A stretch of 64,000 bases of DNA from DASSJF01 sp035934535 (GTDB lineage Bacteria > Sysuimicrobiota > Sysuimicrobiia > Sysuimicrobiales > Segetimicrobiaceae): NCBI GenBank assembly GCA_035934535.1, contig DASYXS010000097.1, positions 7,605 to 71,604 of the forward strand, read 5' to 3'. Below the pieces are notes generated by a model. It searched no databases. It was not told the origin of the DNA and saw nothing but the letters and a program-made list of their open reading frames with translations. This document shows, piece by piece, positions 53,419-62,726 of the stretch. Within the stretch, counting starts at the first letter, position 1; each line of letters starts with the position of its first letter. The position numbers and the translations under genes were made by a program.

Positions 53419-55215
53419 TCACGCGTCCCGGCCCAGCGTCTCGAGCGTCCCGCGGACCAACTCGCCCGCCTCCCGCAGCGCATCGGCCACACGGTTGCGC
53501 GCGCGGATCGTCGCCACCCACCAGACCTGGAACGCCTCGGAATCCCGCGGGTAGGCCGCCAGCGCCGGGTACGGCACGAGGGACGGGATCATCTGCGTCT
53601 GCCAGGCGTGCCCGTACCGGTCCTGTCCGTAGGCGCCCACCGCGGTGGACGCCACGGGCACGAGCAGGCGCGACAGCCGCAGCATCGTGCCGTTGAGGAG
53701 ATCGGCCGCCGCACCGTCCCCGTCCGAGGCGGTCTGCGCGCGCACCCGGCCGCAGGTCTCGTCGAGCCGCGCCGCGAGGCCGGCGAACTCGCGCGCGCGG
53801 TCCGCGGCGCCGCGCATGTCGATGTCGGGCACGTCGAGCGCGGCCAACTGGTCCAGGCGCTCGGCGAAGCGAGCCGCGATCGGCCGGAACTCGTACGGGA
53901 GCACCGGCTCGGTGAGCAGACCCCACATCCAGCGCGCGTACACCCGGAGGTGCAGCGCCAGCCGGTCCTTGTCGACCTTGTCGAGGGTGTTCTCGATCGA
54001 GTGGTGCCACCACCCGAGGTTGGCGAGGGCGGTCCGCTCGATCTCCTCGTCCGTGAACGACATCTCGCCCGCGAGCGACGGAAGGCCCACGCCGAAGAAT
54101 GAGGAATCGCCGTTTTTCTGCTGGCGCCGCCAGTGGACCGGCATCTCGCCGGCGATCTCGCGGGTCGCGGCGGCGACGTAGTTCTGGATATCGTCGGTCG
54201 AGTGGAGGTGCCACACGGACGAGCCGGCCATCGCCGGCTGGTCGATCTGCAGATAGGCGACGCACGAGCGGCGCAAACGATCCCACTGCACGTCGGCGAA
54301 GCGGGACGAGGAGATCATCGTCCCGGTCTCGTGGCCCATCCACAGACCCGTGACCAGACCGCGTCGCAACGCGTCGCGCACGCGGTGGAATACCCGCGAG
54401 AGCTCCATCATGCAGGCGTCGCCGGCCGCGTTGTCGGTGGCCTGCGGACCGGGCCAGGAGTCCATGTGGCCGCCGAGGAGCAGGAACTGCCGGTCCGCGG
54501 AGGTTCCCGATTCCGCGGTGGTCATCGTCAGACGCTTCCAGACGTTCTCGGCGCGGGCGCGCACCCGCACGCGCACCTGACCCGTCTCGCACAGCCGCCG
54601 GAGGCGCAGCCCCTCGGTGCGCGCGATCCCGACGCACGGCAGGTCCGGCATCTCGGAGGCGAGCGTCTCGGGCGTGGGGTTGCCCCACGCGGACTTCATG
54701 GAACCGAACGGCAGCACGGCGTTCGTCTCGTCGCCCCAGTTCATCATGATCTGCGCGGCAGAGCCGCGCTTCCAGGCGATGTACGCCTTCTCGTGCCGGG
54801 CGGGCGAGTACGACAGCTCGGAGAGCGTGATCTTCCCGCGCACGTCCTTGCCCTCGTACTCCGATTCCGCGCCCGAGCCGACGTAGACCAATTCGCCCTC
54901 CAGGCCGTCGGTCGAGGCCGAGTGCCCCAGCGTGTTGGCGCCGATCGTCCGCGCTTCGGGCGCGAGCACGCACACCTCGCCCGCCTCCGGAAACGAGACG
55001 AGCCCCGGAAACTCGTGCATCCGGCTCTCGAGCCCCGCGCCCGTGAAGGCCTCGTGCGCGTACTCGGCCATCCGCCGCGAGTTGGCCGACCCGGCCAGCC
55101 GCGAGGGGATCTGAGTCGTGATGTGGACGATGTGCGCGTAGGCGTTGTCCACCGAGAGCTCGCGCAGCACGTCGTCGAGCGCGATCTGCGTCTTCCGGAT
55201 CCCCGCCACGCCCAC
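53419..55215 (-). CDS. M28-like peptidase with altered metal centre (paralogue C)
   Basis: 598-residue third paralogue. LGGHMDSWPGPQATDNAAGD supplies His and Asp ligands in near-canonical form; GLWMGHETGTM has His at the general-base position but keeps Glu next to it, unlike paralogues A and B. YLQIDQPAM gives the next Asp and WWHHSIENTLDKVD the final His. A PA-like insert (about 90-160) and a 200-residue helical C-terminus are shared by all three. Its GTG start at 55215 has AAAGGGGGG ahead and no signal peptide. It lies between the M20 gene and the second oligopeptide transporter, consistent with peptide breakdown. Confidence 0.86.
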   Translation of the reverse strand: MGVAGIRKTQIALDDVLRELSVDNAYAHIVHITTQIPSRLAGSANSRRMAEYAHEAFTGAGLESRMHEFPGLVSFPEAGEVCVLAPEARTIGANTLGHSASTDGLEGELVYVGSGAESEYEGKDVRGKITLSELSYSPARHEKAYIAWKRGSAAQIMMNWGDETNAVLPFGSMKSAWGNPTPETLASEMPDLPCVGIARTEGLRLRRLCETGQVRVRVRARAENVWKRLTMTTAESGTSADRQFLLLGGHMDSWPGPQATDNAAGDACMMELSRVFHRVRDALRRGLVTGLWMGHETGTMISSSRFADVQWDRLRRSCVAYLQIDQPAMAGSSVWHLHSTDDIQNYVAAATREIAGEMPVHWRRQQKNGDSSFFGVGLPSLAGEMSFTDEEIERTALANLGWWHHSIENTLDKVDKDRLALHLRVYARWMWGLLTEPVLPYEFRPIAARFAERLDQLAALDVPDIDMRGAADRAREFAGLAARLDETCGRVRAQTASDGDGAAADLLNGTMLRLSRLLVPVASTAVGAYGQDRYGHAWQTQMIPSLVPYPALAAYPRDSEAFQVWWVATIRARNRVADALREAGELVRGTLETLGRDA

Positions 55216-55308
55216 AGCCCCCCTTTAGTCCACCGTCGACCGCTGCCGGGTCACCGCCGGCCGCGTACCCGTGCCATATTCGATCCGGCCGCGACACGGC
55301 CCCGCGGG

Positions 55309-56160
55309 TCAGCCGAGACGCGCCGCCGCCGGGTCGAGGCTCTCGGACAGGCCGTCGCCGGCCACATTGAACCCGAGCACGACCAGCATCAGCGCGATCC
55401 CCGGGATGACCGTGGCGTGCGGTGCCACGCGGATGTAGGCCACCGACGATGCGATCATGGCGCCCCATTCCGGCTCGGGCGGCTGCACCCCAAGGCCGAG
55501 AAAGCTCAGCGTGGCCGCGGTCAGCACGGCGGTGGCGAGGCGCAGCGTCCCCTGCACGATGATCGGGGTCAGGATGTTCGGCAGAATGTGCCGCAGCATG
55601 ATCCGGCGGTTCCGGCCGCCCATCGCGCGGCTCGCGTCCACGTACTCCATGTGCGCGACGTCGAGCGTGCTCCCGCGGGCGAGCCACGCCATCGTCGGCA
55701 CAGAGTAGACGCCGATTGCGAGGATCAGCCGGAAGACCCCGAAGCCGAAGATCGCCACGACGGCGAGGGCGAGCAGGATGCCGGGAAACGCCATCAAGAC
55801 CTCGACTGTGCCGCTGATCAGGGCGTCGAGCCGGCCGCCGTAGTATCCTGCAGCCAGTCCCAGCGGCACCCCCACGGCCGCGGCAAACGCAACCGCCCCG
55901 ACAGAGATCGCGAGCGACGTGCGGGCGCCCCACAGCAGGCGGCTCGCGATGTCGCGGCCCAGCTCGTCGTTGCCGAGCAGGTGGTGGAGCGACGGCGGGC
56001 GCAGCCGGAGGGCGAGGTCGTTCTGGCTGGGATCGTACGCGGCCAACCAGGGCGCCGCGACCGCCAGCGCGACGTACACCCCGATGACCACCAGGCCCGC
56101 CAGCGCGGCACGGTTTCGCAGCAGCCGGTGCAGCGGTGTGGCGCGGGTCCGCTCAGCCAT
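55309..56160 (-). CDS. Oligopeptide/dipeptide-type ABC permease (DppC-like), second system
   Basis: Inner-membrane permease, 283 residues, with six helices and HHLLGNDELGRDIASRLLWG (DppC loop). EAA loop: ASRAMGGRNRRIMLRHILPN. It overlaps the DppB-type gene by 8 bp, exactly as in the first system (17467-19282). No ATPase gene follows. Confidence 0.92.
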   Translation of the reverse strand: MAERTRATPLHRLLRNRAALAGLVVIGVYVALAVAAPWLAAYDPSQNDLALRLRPPSLHHLLGNDELGRDIASRLLWGARTSLAISVGAVAFAAAVGVPLGLAAGYYGGRLDALISGTVEVLMAFPGILLALAVVAIFGFGVFRLILAIGVYSVPTMAWLARGSTLDVAHMEYVDASRAMGGRNRRIMLRHILPNILTPIIVQGTLRLATAVLTAATLSFLGLGVQPPEPEWGAMIASSVAYIRVAPHATVIPGIALMLVVLGFNVAGDGLSESLDPAAARLG

Positions 56161-57073
56161 ACGTAATTCGAGGGTTGGCGAGCGCGTACGCGAGATCCAT
56201 CAGGAGATTCACGACGAGGAACGAGATCGCGAACAGAAACAGGCTCGCCTGAACCGCTGGATAATCCCGCGCCAGGATCGCGTCGACGATATGCCGCCCA
56301 AGACCCGGCCACGCGAAGACGGTCTCCGTCGCGACGGCCCCGCCGAGCGCGTAGCCGAAGCTGAGACTGGTCACCGTGATGACGGGGATCAGCGCGTTGC
56401 GCAGCGCGTGCCGGAAGACGACCGCGCGCTCGGACGTGCCCTTCGCGCGGGCCGTCCGCACGTAATCGGCGTGCATCACCTCCGCGACGCCGGCCCGCGT
56501 GATGCGCGCGATGACCCCGAGCGAGAACGATCCGAGAGTAATCGTCGGCAGCACGAGCGCCTGCCAGGAGCCGGCGCCGCCGGCCGGCAGCAGGTCCAAT
56601 TTGAGCGCGAAGACGATGATGAGCAGGAGGCCGAGCCAGAAGGTAGGCACGGACACGCCGAGGAGCGCCAGCACCATCACGAGGGTGCTCATCGGCGACC
56701 GGGGCCGCGCCCCCGCGAGCACCCCGATCCCGATGCCGGCGAGCCCGGCGAACACCACGCTCGCCGCCGCGAGCTCGACGGTGTGCTGGAACGACGGCCA
56801 CGCGTCGGCGAGCGCCGAGCGCCCCGTCTTGAAGGACGTGCCCATGCTGCCGCGTACGAGGCGGCCGAGAAACTCCGCGTACTGCCTGCCGAGCGGCTGG
56901 TCCAGGTCGAGTTGGTGGCGCAGCGCCGCGACCTCCTGCCGGGTGGCCGACGGGTCGAGCATCAACTGGGCGGGATCGCCGGGGATCAGGTGCAGCATCA
57001 GGAACACCAGGGTCACCACGACCAGCGCGACGGGGACCATGTGTAGGAGACGGCGGACGACGTAGGCTGCCAC
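56153..57073 (-). CDS. Oligopeptide/dipeptide-type ABC permease (DppB-like), second system
   Basis: Inner-membrane permease, 306 residues. AAYVVRRLLHMVPVALVVVTL opens the protein and ALGGAVATETVFAWPGLGRH and LANPRITYG are family constants. The open frame extends to 57235, but GTG 57073 is 11 bp after the LLM oxidoreductase stop and gives the same length as the other DppB. Thus it is co-transcribed with that oxidoreductase. Confidence 0.92.
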   Translation of the reverse strand: MAAYVVRRLLHMVPVALVVVTLVFLMLHLIPGDPAQLMLDPSATRQEVAALRHQLDLDQPLGRQYAEFLGRLVRGSMGTSFKTGRSALADAWPSFQHTVELAAASVVFAGLAGIGIGVLAGARPRSPMSTLVMVLALLGVSVPTFWLGLLLIIVFALKLDLLPAGGAGSWQALVLPTITLGSFSLGVIARITRAGVAEVMHADYVRTARAKGTSERAVVFRHALRNALIPVITVTSLSFGYALGGAVATETVFAWPGLGRHIVDAILARDYPAVQASLFLFAISFLVVNLLMDLAYALANPRITYG

Positions 57074-57084
57074 GGCGCGCGTCC

Positions 57085-58095
57085 CTACCGCGGCGCGAAC
57101 AACTCGATCAGCCGGGCCGTCTGACGGCGGGCGGCGGGCCGGAGGATCGGCAGCGTGACCCCGGCCTCGCGGTAGCGCGCGACCCGGCGGACGACCTCGT
57201 CCGGGGTCCCGCTCGCCGTCAGCCCCTCGATCCACGACGTGGGAAATACCCGCGTCACGCCCTCGAGGCCGCCCCGATCGTACGCCTCGCGAAGCAGCGG
57301 CAGGTCTTCCTCGTGGATATGCGGTTCGCCGACCCGCGTGCGCGGCCCGAGCTGCGACGACGGCTTCCCGGGATGGAACTTGCTCGCGACCTCCCAGCGG
57401 ATCGCGTCGATCGCGGCCCCGTGGTCGTCCTCAACCGAGCAGTTCACGATCTGCGCGATTTCGAAGCCGTCCCACGACCGTCCGGAGGCCCGCACCGCCT
57501 CGCGAAGGATTGCGACCGCGTTCGCAGTGTACTCGGGCGACGACACGGCGTTGAGCAGCACGCCGTCCCCGATCCGGCCGGCCAGCCGCAGGCCGGTCCG
57601 GCTCATCGCGGCGATCCAGATCGGCACACGCCGGCGCACCGGCGTCCACCCGAGGCGGACGCCATCGAGGCGCACCGCCTCGCCCCGATAGGTTACCGCA
57701 TCGCCCGTCAGCAGCAAACGGATCGCCTCGACCCACTCCGCGAGCGCGCGCGGCGGATCGAGCTCGGGAAGGCCGTGGTGGACCGCCTGGCCGCGCGTGC
57801 ACGCGCCCGCGCACAGGACGATCCGTCCGCCGGTGAGCTCGTCGAGGGTCGCCGCGGACTGCGCCATCACCACGGGACTGCGCAGCCGGACGATCTGCGT
57901 GAAGCCGAGGGTCATGCGCCGCGTGACGAGCCCCATCGCCGCCATCGCGCTGACGCCGTCGCGCATCAGGTTGTTGGTTTCCGAGAAGAACCCAACGTCG
58001 TAGCCGCGGTCCTCAGCCCGTCGGACGTCCTCGGCCATGTCGCGGACGCCCACCGCCGCTTCGTACCCGGTTGCGAAGCCCACCCGAGCCGCCAT
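57085..58095 (-). CDS. LLM class flavin-dependent oxidoreductase
   Basis: Luciferase-like TIM-barrel oxidoreductase, 336 residues, using FMN or F420. GFATGYEAAVGVRDMAED near the start, GFFSETNNLMRDG, TLGFTQIVRLRSPVVMAQ and GRIVLCAGACTRGQ follow the order of F420-type methylene-tetrahydromethanopterin-reductase-like proteins. ATG 58095 lies after GGGGG; the frame is open to 58326. It starts the second oligopeptide transporter operon, so it may oxidise the imported compound. Divergent from the binding-protein gene with a 214-bp intergenic region. Confidence 0.88.
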   Translation of the reverse strand: MAARVGFATGYEAAVGVRDMAEDVRRAEDRGYDVGFFSETNNLMRDGVSAMAAMGLVTRRMTLGFTQIVRLRSPVVMAQSAATLDELTGGRIVLCAGACTRGQAVHHGLPELDPPRALAEWVEAIRLLLTGDAVTYRGEAVRLDGVRLGWTPVRRRVPIWIAAMSRTGLRLAGRIGDGVLLNAVSSPEYTANAVAILREAVRASGRSWDGFEIAQIVNCSVEDDHGAAIDAIRWEVASKFHPGKPSSQLGPRTRVGEPHIHEEDLPLLREAYDRGGLEGVTRVFPTSWIEGLTASGTPDEVVRRVARYREAGVTLPILRPAARRQTARLIELFAPR

Positions 58096-58309
58096 CACAC
58101 CCCCATCGGACCGGCACGGCGCGCCGCTCGAGAGCGCGCCCGCAGACGCGCGCCCGGACGTTCGGCGCGGCCCGGGTACGGCTCCGTTCTCGTCCGAGCG
58201 CGCGCGGTTCCTGCCCGGGGAAGGGCCGGCACAGCCGCGGAACGAACCAGCGAGCGTCGCCGCGAACGCGCGGCGGCGCACCGTCCCGGGAAAAGGAGAC
58301 GCCACAACG

Positions 58310-59884
58310 ATGAAGCGGCGCGGCACATTGACGCGGAGAGAGCTCGCCCGGCTGCTCGGCTATGGGGCGGGAGCCACGGCGCTCGGCGGCCTGCTCGGCG
58401 GGCTCGATCCTGCCGGCCTTGCGCTGGCGGCGGCGAGAGACACCCTCATCGTCGCGCAGACCGTCGACGTCCCCACGTTCGATCCGCAGCGCACCCTCGG
58501 CATCGACGCGATCGTCGCGGTCGCCGACATGTACGACCGCCTCGTGTACCTCGACTACGACAACAAGATCAAGCCGTGGCTCGCGACGTCGTGGGAAGCG
58601 TCTCCCGACGGCCGCACCTGGACGTTTCATATGCGGGCGGACGCGAAGTTCCACGACGGCACGCCGGTCACCTCGGAGGCGGTCAAGTTCACCATCGAGC
58701 GCGCGATCGGCCCGGGCACCGGCGCGTCACTGAGCAAAACCTACCTCGCCGCGATCTCCGACGTCCAGACGCCGGACGCCCACACGGTCCGTCTCATCAC
58801 CAAGGAACCGCTCGGGCCGATGCTGCGCAACGTCGGCCACCAGATCGCGCTCGCGATCCTCAACCCAAAGGTCGTGCAGGCGCACAACAACGACCTCTCC
58901 AAACCGGTGGACGCCGGCGGCGGCATGTACCGGCTCGTGGACTGGAAGCCCGGGGAGCAGCTGGTCCTCGAGCGCAGCGAGGCGTGGTGGGGTCCCAAGC
59001 CGTACTTCCGGCGGGTCGTCTACAAGCCCGTGCCGGAGGCGTCTACGCGATCGATCATGCTGGAAAAGGGCGAAGCGGACGTCGCCACCGTACTTCCCCT
59101 CGCCGACATCCCGCGCCTCAAGAAGAACGCCGCGGTACGGGTCATCGAAAGCAACTCGATCCGCTCCACGTTCTTCTGCATCCAGATGGGCCGCCCGCCG
59201 ATGACCGACGTGCGGGTGCGCGAGGCCCTCAACTACGCGGTGGACGTGAACGCCATCATCACCTCGGTACTGAGCGGGTACGGCCGGCGCGAGCGCTCGA
59301 TCCTCGGCGCGAACATGGAGTTCTACCAACCGATGTACCGGTTCGACTACAACGCCGCCAAGGCCAAACAGCTGCTGAGCGAGGCCGGGGTGAAGCCGGG
59401 GACGCCCATCGTGATCGAGGGCCCGCAGGGACGCTGGCCCGGAGACGCCGAGATGGTGCAGGCGGTCGCCGGGTATCTACAGGCGGTGGGTCTGGCGCCT
59501 CGGGTCCACCTCTCCGGGGACTGGGCCAAGTACAACACCGTCGTGGCCCACGGCACGGACTGGGACCTCTACCTCACCGCGTGGGCACCCGGCAACCTCG
59601 ACGCCGACGGCAGCTTCACCGCAATCACGTGGAGCAAGGGCTTCAACAACGCCGGACGCTACTCGAACCCCGAGGCCGACGCGCTGATCGCGCAGGGCCG
59701 CGCCAGCATCGACCCCAAGGTGCGCGCCAAGGCCTACAACGCGCTGCAGGCGCTGCTCGCGAAGGACGTACCGTACCTGCTGCTTCAAACCGCGGTCTCG
59801 TTCAGCGGCACGCGGGCGGACATCTGCGGCGTGGAGGTCCGCGGAGACGACGCAAATTTGATCAAGAACGCTAAGGTCTGCTGA
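58310..59884 (+). CDS. Oligopeptide-type ABC substrate-binding protein (SBP family 5), Tat-type signal
   Basis: Extracytoplasmic family-5 binding protein, 524 residues. The signal has TLTRRELARLLGYGAGATAL, a twin-Arg pattern; core marks are VPTFDPQRTLGIDAIV, FHMRADAKFHDGTPVTSEAV and VREALNYAVDVNAI. ATG 58310 with AAAAGGAGA 8 bp before. Divergent from the LLM/DppB/DppC operon, so the system's binding protein is controlled separately. It ends with Cys, and its end overlaps the aroM gene (convergent) by 14 bp. Confidence 0.92.
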   Translation: MKRRGTLTRRELARLLGYGAGATALGGLLGGLDPAGLALAAARDTLIVAQTVDVPTFDPQRTLGIDAIVAVADMYDRLVYLDYDNKIKPWLATSWEASPDGRTWTFHMRADAKFHDGTPVTSEAVKFTIERAIGPGTGASLSKTYLAAISDVQTPDAHTVRLITKEPLGPMLRNVGHQIALAILNPKVVQAHNNDLSKPVDAGGGMYRLVDWKPGEQLVLERSEAWWGPKPYFRRVVYKPVPEASTRSIMLEKGEADVATVLPLADIPRLKKNAAVRVIESNSIRSTFFCIQMGRPPMTDVRVREALNYAVDVNAIITSVLSGYGRRERSILGANMEFYQPMYRFDYNAAKAKQLLSEAGVKPGTPIVIEGPQGRWPGDAEMVQAVAGYLQAVGLAPRVHLSGDWAKYNTVVAHGTDWDLYLTAWAPGNLDADGSFTAITWSKGFNNAGRYSNPEADALIAQGRASIDPKVRAKAYNALQALLAKDVPYLLLQTAVSFSGTRADICGVEVRGDDANLIKNAKVC

Positions 59885-60584
59885 GCGCCTCGGCCGGGAT
59901 GCGGCCCGCGGCCAGCAGCTCGTCGACGACGCGGGCGAGCAGCGAGCGCGCGAGCACGACCGGCACCCCCGTCACCTCACCGACCACCCGGCGCATCGGC
60001 TCGTCCATCCCGACGCAGGTCATCCAGACGAGCGAGACCTGCGCCGCGTTCAACTCTTCCGCGGCGCGCCGGACGTCCTGGAGGCGCCGCGCCCCGGTGT
60101 AGGGCGACGCCGCCGTCACGACCGCCTCGATCCCGCGGTCCGCGAACTGCCGGCGGGCGGCCTCGATCTGGCCGGCGGACGGCTTGATCACGCCGAGGCG
60201 CTGACCGGCGCCGAGCGCCGCGACCACCGCGGGGAACACCTGGCCCGGATTGACCACCAACACGTCGCAGCGAATGTCGCTCCAGTCGGCCCCGCACAGA
60301 ATGACGACGAAGTCGGCGCCGTCGGCCCGCACCCGGTCCACGCACCGCTGGACGCGCGGGAAGACCTTCGCGTGGGAGAGCAGCCGTTCGCTCCCGTCGA
60401 GGAGCCGGGCCGCGATGCCCACTTCGGCCGGCCCGGGCCCGAGCGAGAGGATCTCCTCTTCGGTCAGGCCGTCGAGCGCGCCGGCCTGGAGGATCTCGGC
60501 CGGGCGCGAAAAGACTTCGCGCATCGCCGGCACCAGGTCGTCGCGGGGGGCCTGGCCGACCGTGATCATGCCGATCCGTGCCAT
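59871..60584 (-). CDS. AroM family protein
   Basis: Cytoplasmic protein, 237 residues, of the AroM family (Asp/Glu racemase-like fold) with unknown enzymatic role. It opens RIGMITVGQAPRDDLVPAMR and has the conserved ILQAGALDGLTEEEI, a CG pair in VVILCGADWSD and a second Cys in WMTCVGMDEPM, matching the two-Cys arrangement of racemases of this fold. It overlaps the binding-protein end by 14 bp, on opposite strands. The role may be racemisation of a small acid; inference only. Confidence 0.9.
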   Translation of the reverse strand: MARIGMITVGQAPRDDLVPAMREVFSRPAEILQAGALDGLTEEEILSLGPGPAEVGIAARLLDGSERLLSHAKVFPRVQRCVDRVRADGADFVVILCGADWSDIRCDVLVVNPGQVFPAVVAALGAGQRLGVIKPSAGQIEAARRQFADRGIEAVVTAASPYTGARRLQDVRRAAEELNAAQVSLVWMTCVGMDEPMRRVVGEVTGVPVVLARSLLARVVDELLAAGRIPAEALSRP

Positions 60585-60610
60585 TGAGGATCCTCCTCTT
60601 CCGCGCCTCG

Positions 60611-61465
60611 CTACGGCAGCAGCAGGCGCCGCGCGTTGTCACGCAGCACCTTCGGCCGCACCGCGTCCTTCACCGCGAGCGCCGCGAAATCCGCCAGCCA
60701 GCGCTCCGGCGTGAGAAACGGCCAGTCCGAGCCGAAGAGGCACTTGTTCTGGAGCGGGCCGTTCATCTGCTCGACGAGCTCCGCCGGGAAATACTTGGGC
60801 GACCAGCCGGACAGATCGATGAAGACGTTGGATTTGTGGCGCGCCATCGCCAGCTGCTCCGCCTGCCACGGCCACCCGGGATGCGCGAGAATGATCGCGA
60901 GCGACGGAAAGTCGGCGGCCACGTCGTCCACCAGCATCGGGTTCACGTACTTGAGCTTGTAGCCGCCGCCGCCCGGCTCGCCGGCGCCGCTGCCCATCGT
61001 GCCGGTGTGAAAGAGACAGACGAGGCCCATCTCGGCGGCCGCCGCCCACAGCGGATTGAAGCGCTCGTCGTTCGGCGCGAACTTCTGCAGGCCCGGGTGC
61101 AATTTGAGGCCCCGCAGGCCCAGCGTCTCGCGGGCGCGCCGCGCTTCGTCGACGGCGAGCGGCCCCTTCCACGGGTCGACGCCGGCGAAGCCGATGAACA
61201 CGTCGGAATGCGCCCGCACCGCCGCCGCGATGTGGTCGTTCGGGACCGGCGGCTGCCCTGACGCGGTCGACGTGTCCATACCGAGGAGCACGGCCATCAT
61301 CCGCCGCGACCGGTATTGCTCCGCCAGCTCGTCCATCGAGACCGTCGGGATGTCGCGGCCGAAGTACTTGGCCATGGACGCGAGCTCGTTGCCGAAGACG
61401 CCGCGCGCTTCCGCGCTCATCGGGTGGACGTGCACGTCAATCGCAAGCAGGTCGGTCGAAGGCAC
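60611..61465 (-). CDS. Amidohydrolase family metal-dependent hydrolase
   Basis: TIM-barrel hydrolase (amidohydrolase 2 type), 284 residues, with metal ligands DVHVHP (HxH), LKLHPG, the His of CLFHTGTMG and the Asp of FGSDWPF. Related proteins include decarboxylases of aromatic acids and hydrolases. The GTG 61465 lies 23 bp after the protease stop; the frame is open to 61585, but those codons lie inside the upstream gene, and no strong RBS is seen. It is in line with aroM 26 bp downstream. Confidence 0.85.
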   Translation of the reverse strand: MPSTDLLAIDVHVHPMSAEARGVFGNELASMAKYFGRDIPTVSMDELAEQYRSRRMMAVLLGMDTSTASGQPPVPNDHIAAAVRAHSDVFIGFAGVDPWKGPLAVDEARRARETLGLRGLKLHPGLQKFAPNDERFNPLWAAAAEMGLVCLFHTGTMGSGAGEPGGGGYKLKYVNPMLVDDVAADFPSLAIILAHPGWPWQAEQLAMARHKSNVFIDLSGWSPKYFPAELVEQMNGPLQNKCLFGSDWPFLTPERWLADFAALAVKDAVRPKVLRDNARRLLLP

Positions 61466-61488
61466 CGGGCGATGCGCTGAATCCGGCG

Positions 61489-62703
61489 TCAGTGCGCGTT
61501 TAGGTACGGTACAAGACTGTTGGCAAGGGGACTGCCGAGACCGGTGACAAGATCGTAGCCGGGCTTCGCCGCGCATATCGCGCATGTTCCGTTGCTGCCG
61601 GCGGTGATGTCACGATAGTTCGACCCGTACACGGCCGGTGCCGCCGCGCTGTATACGGGAGAGCTGCCCGTGTTGTTGCTCGAGAGTGCCGCACGGCCCT
61701 GGTCGGCCAGTATGAAAAGGGCCGACCACTGGGGCGCGCCCGCGCTGGTACCGCCGACCCGGAACCAGCCCTTTTGACCCTGGTAGTTCGTCGAATCGTA
61801 CACCGAGAATCCCGTGCTCGGATCGCCATCGTACGAGACGTCCGGGATGCCGCGCTTGCCTCCGGTGGCCGGAATCGGGTAGCCGGACTGATAGCCCGGC
61901 TCGGCCTCGTACGCGCTGACGCCGCCTCCCGATCCGCTCCAGGCGGTCTCCGAGCCCGTCAGATTACCCGCACCGTCGAGCGGCAAGGTCGTGCCGCCCA
62001 CACCGACAACGTAGGGGGACGCGGCCGGCCAGATGACCCCGGTGCCGGCGTCGCCGGAGGAGGCCACGAATGTCACGCCGCTGTGATTGAAGTGGAAGTC
62101 GCTGCCCGACTCGGTTGAGAATTCAGAGCCTCCCCAGCTCATGGACACGACCCGGGCCCCGTTCGCCACCGCGACATCGACGGCGCTGAGGAGGCTGGAC
62201 ACCCGGCCGTTCGCCGCTTCGACGAGAACAATGTCCGCACCAGGGGCAATCGCGTGCGACCACTCGACGTCGAGTGAGATCTCGAGGGACCAGCCGCCGT
62301 CGGTACGCGGCTTCCCTCCGGCAAAGACTTTTTGAAAGCACGGGTGCGGACCGGCGCTCGCGGTGCACGGATCGGCGGCGGACAAGCCGTGCATGGACTT
62401 GAGACCGAACGCGGTGATGAATATCCGGAGATCCCCCGTGATCGTCGGATCATCGAAGGCATCGACGATCCCAAGCACCATGAAGCTTCCATCCGCGGTG
62501 AGCCGATCGAAGCCGTAGGCGTGGCGAACTTGACTCGGTGCGTACCCGGCCGGGGCGGTCGTGGCGTTGCCCCGGACGTGGATCGGAGGTCTCGCCTCGA
62601 GGGTGTCGGGCGGCCCCGCGGGGGCGGCTCCGCCCCGCTGTGGCGCGGACGCGACGGTCAGGGACAAGAGGATAGCCGCGAGCAGTGACCCAAGGCGCTT
62701 CAT
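61489..62703 (-). CDS. Sedolisin (S53) family serine-carboxyl protease, secreted, without prodomain
   Basis: Extracellular protease, 404 residues. Signal peptide about 1-25 (KRLGSLLAAILLSLTVASA). Active-site E141 and D145 in SLEISLDVEW, oxyanion D218 (ASSGDAG), nucleophile S320 in GGTSAGAP, and a calcium site near YRDITAG and GYDLVTGLG. Sedolisins usually carry a propeptide of about 150-200 residues; here only about 45 separate the signal from the core, so maturation must differ. Start ATG 62703 with GAGGAGG 7 bp ahead. The nearby small secreted-protein gene is 23 bp upstream. Confidence 0.85.
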   Translation of the reverse strand: MKRLGSLLAAILLSLTVASAPQRGGAAPAGPPDTLEARPPIHVRGNATTAPAGYAPSQVRHAYGFDRLTADGSFMVLGIVDAFDDPTITGDLRIFITAFGLKSMHGLSAADPCTASAGPHPCFQKVFAGGKPRTDGGWSLEISLDVEWSHAIAPGADIVLVEAANGRVSSLLSAVDVAVANGARVVSMSWGGSEFSTESGSDFHFNHSGVTFVASSGDAGTGVIWPAASPYVVGVGGTTLPLDGAGNLTGSETAWSGSGGGVSAYEAEPGYQSGYPIPATGGKRGIPDVSYDGDPSTGFSVYDSTNYQGQKGWFRVGGTSAGAPQWSALFILADQGRAALSSNNTGSSPVYSAAAPAVYGSNYRDITAGSNGTCAICAAKPGYDLVTGLGSPLANSLVPYLNAH

Positions 62704-62726
62704 CGGGTTCCTCCTCACACCGGACG

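Noticed and set aside
51824..55933. Open frame of 1,369 codons that could be a giant peptidase fusion
   Set aside because: Upstream of ATG 53407 it is Arg/Gly-rich antisense of the M28 and DppC genes; the M20 start has its own ribosome-binding site.
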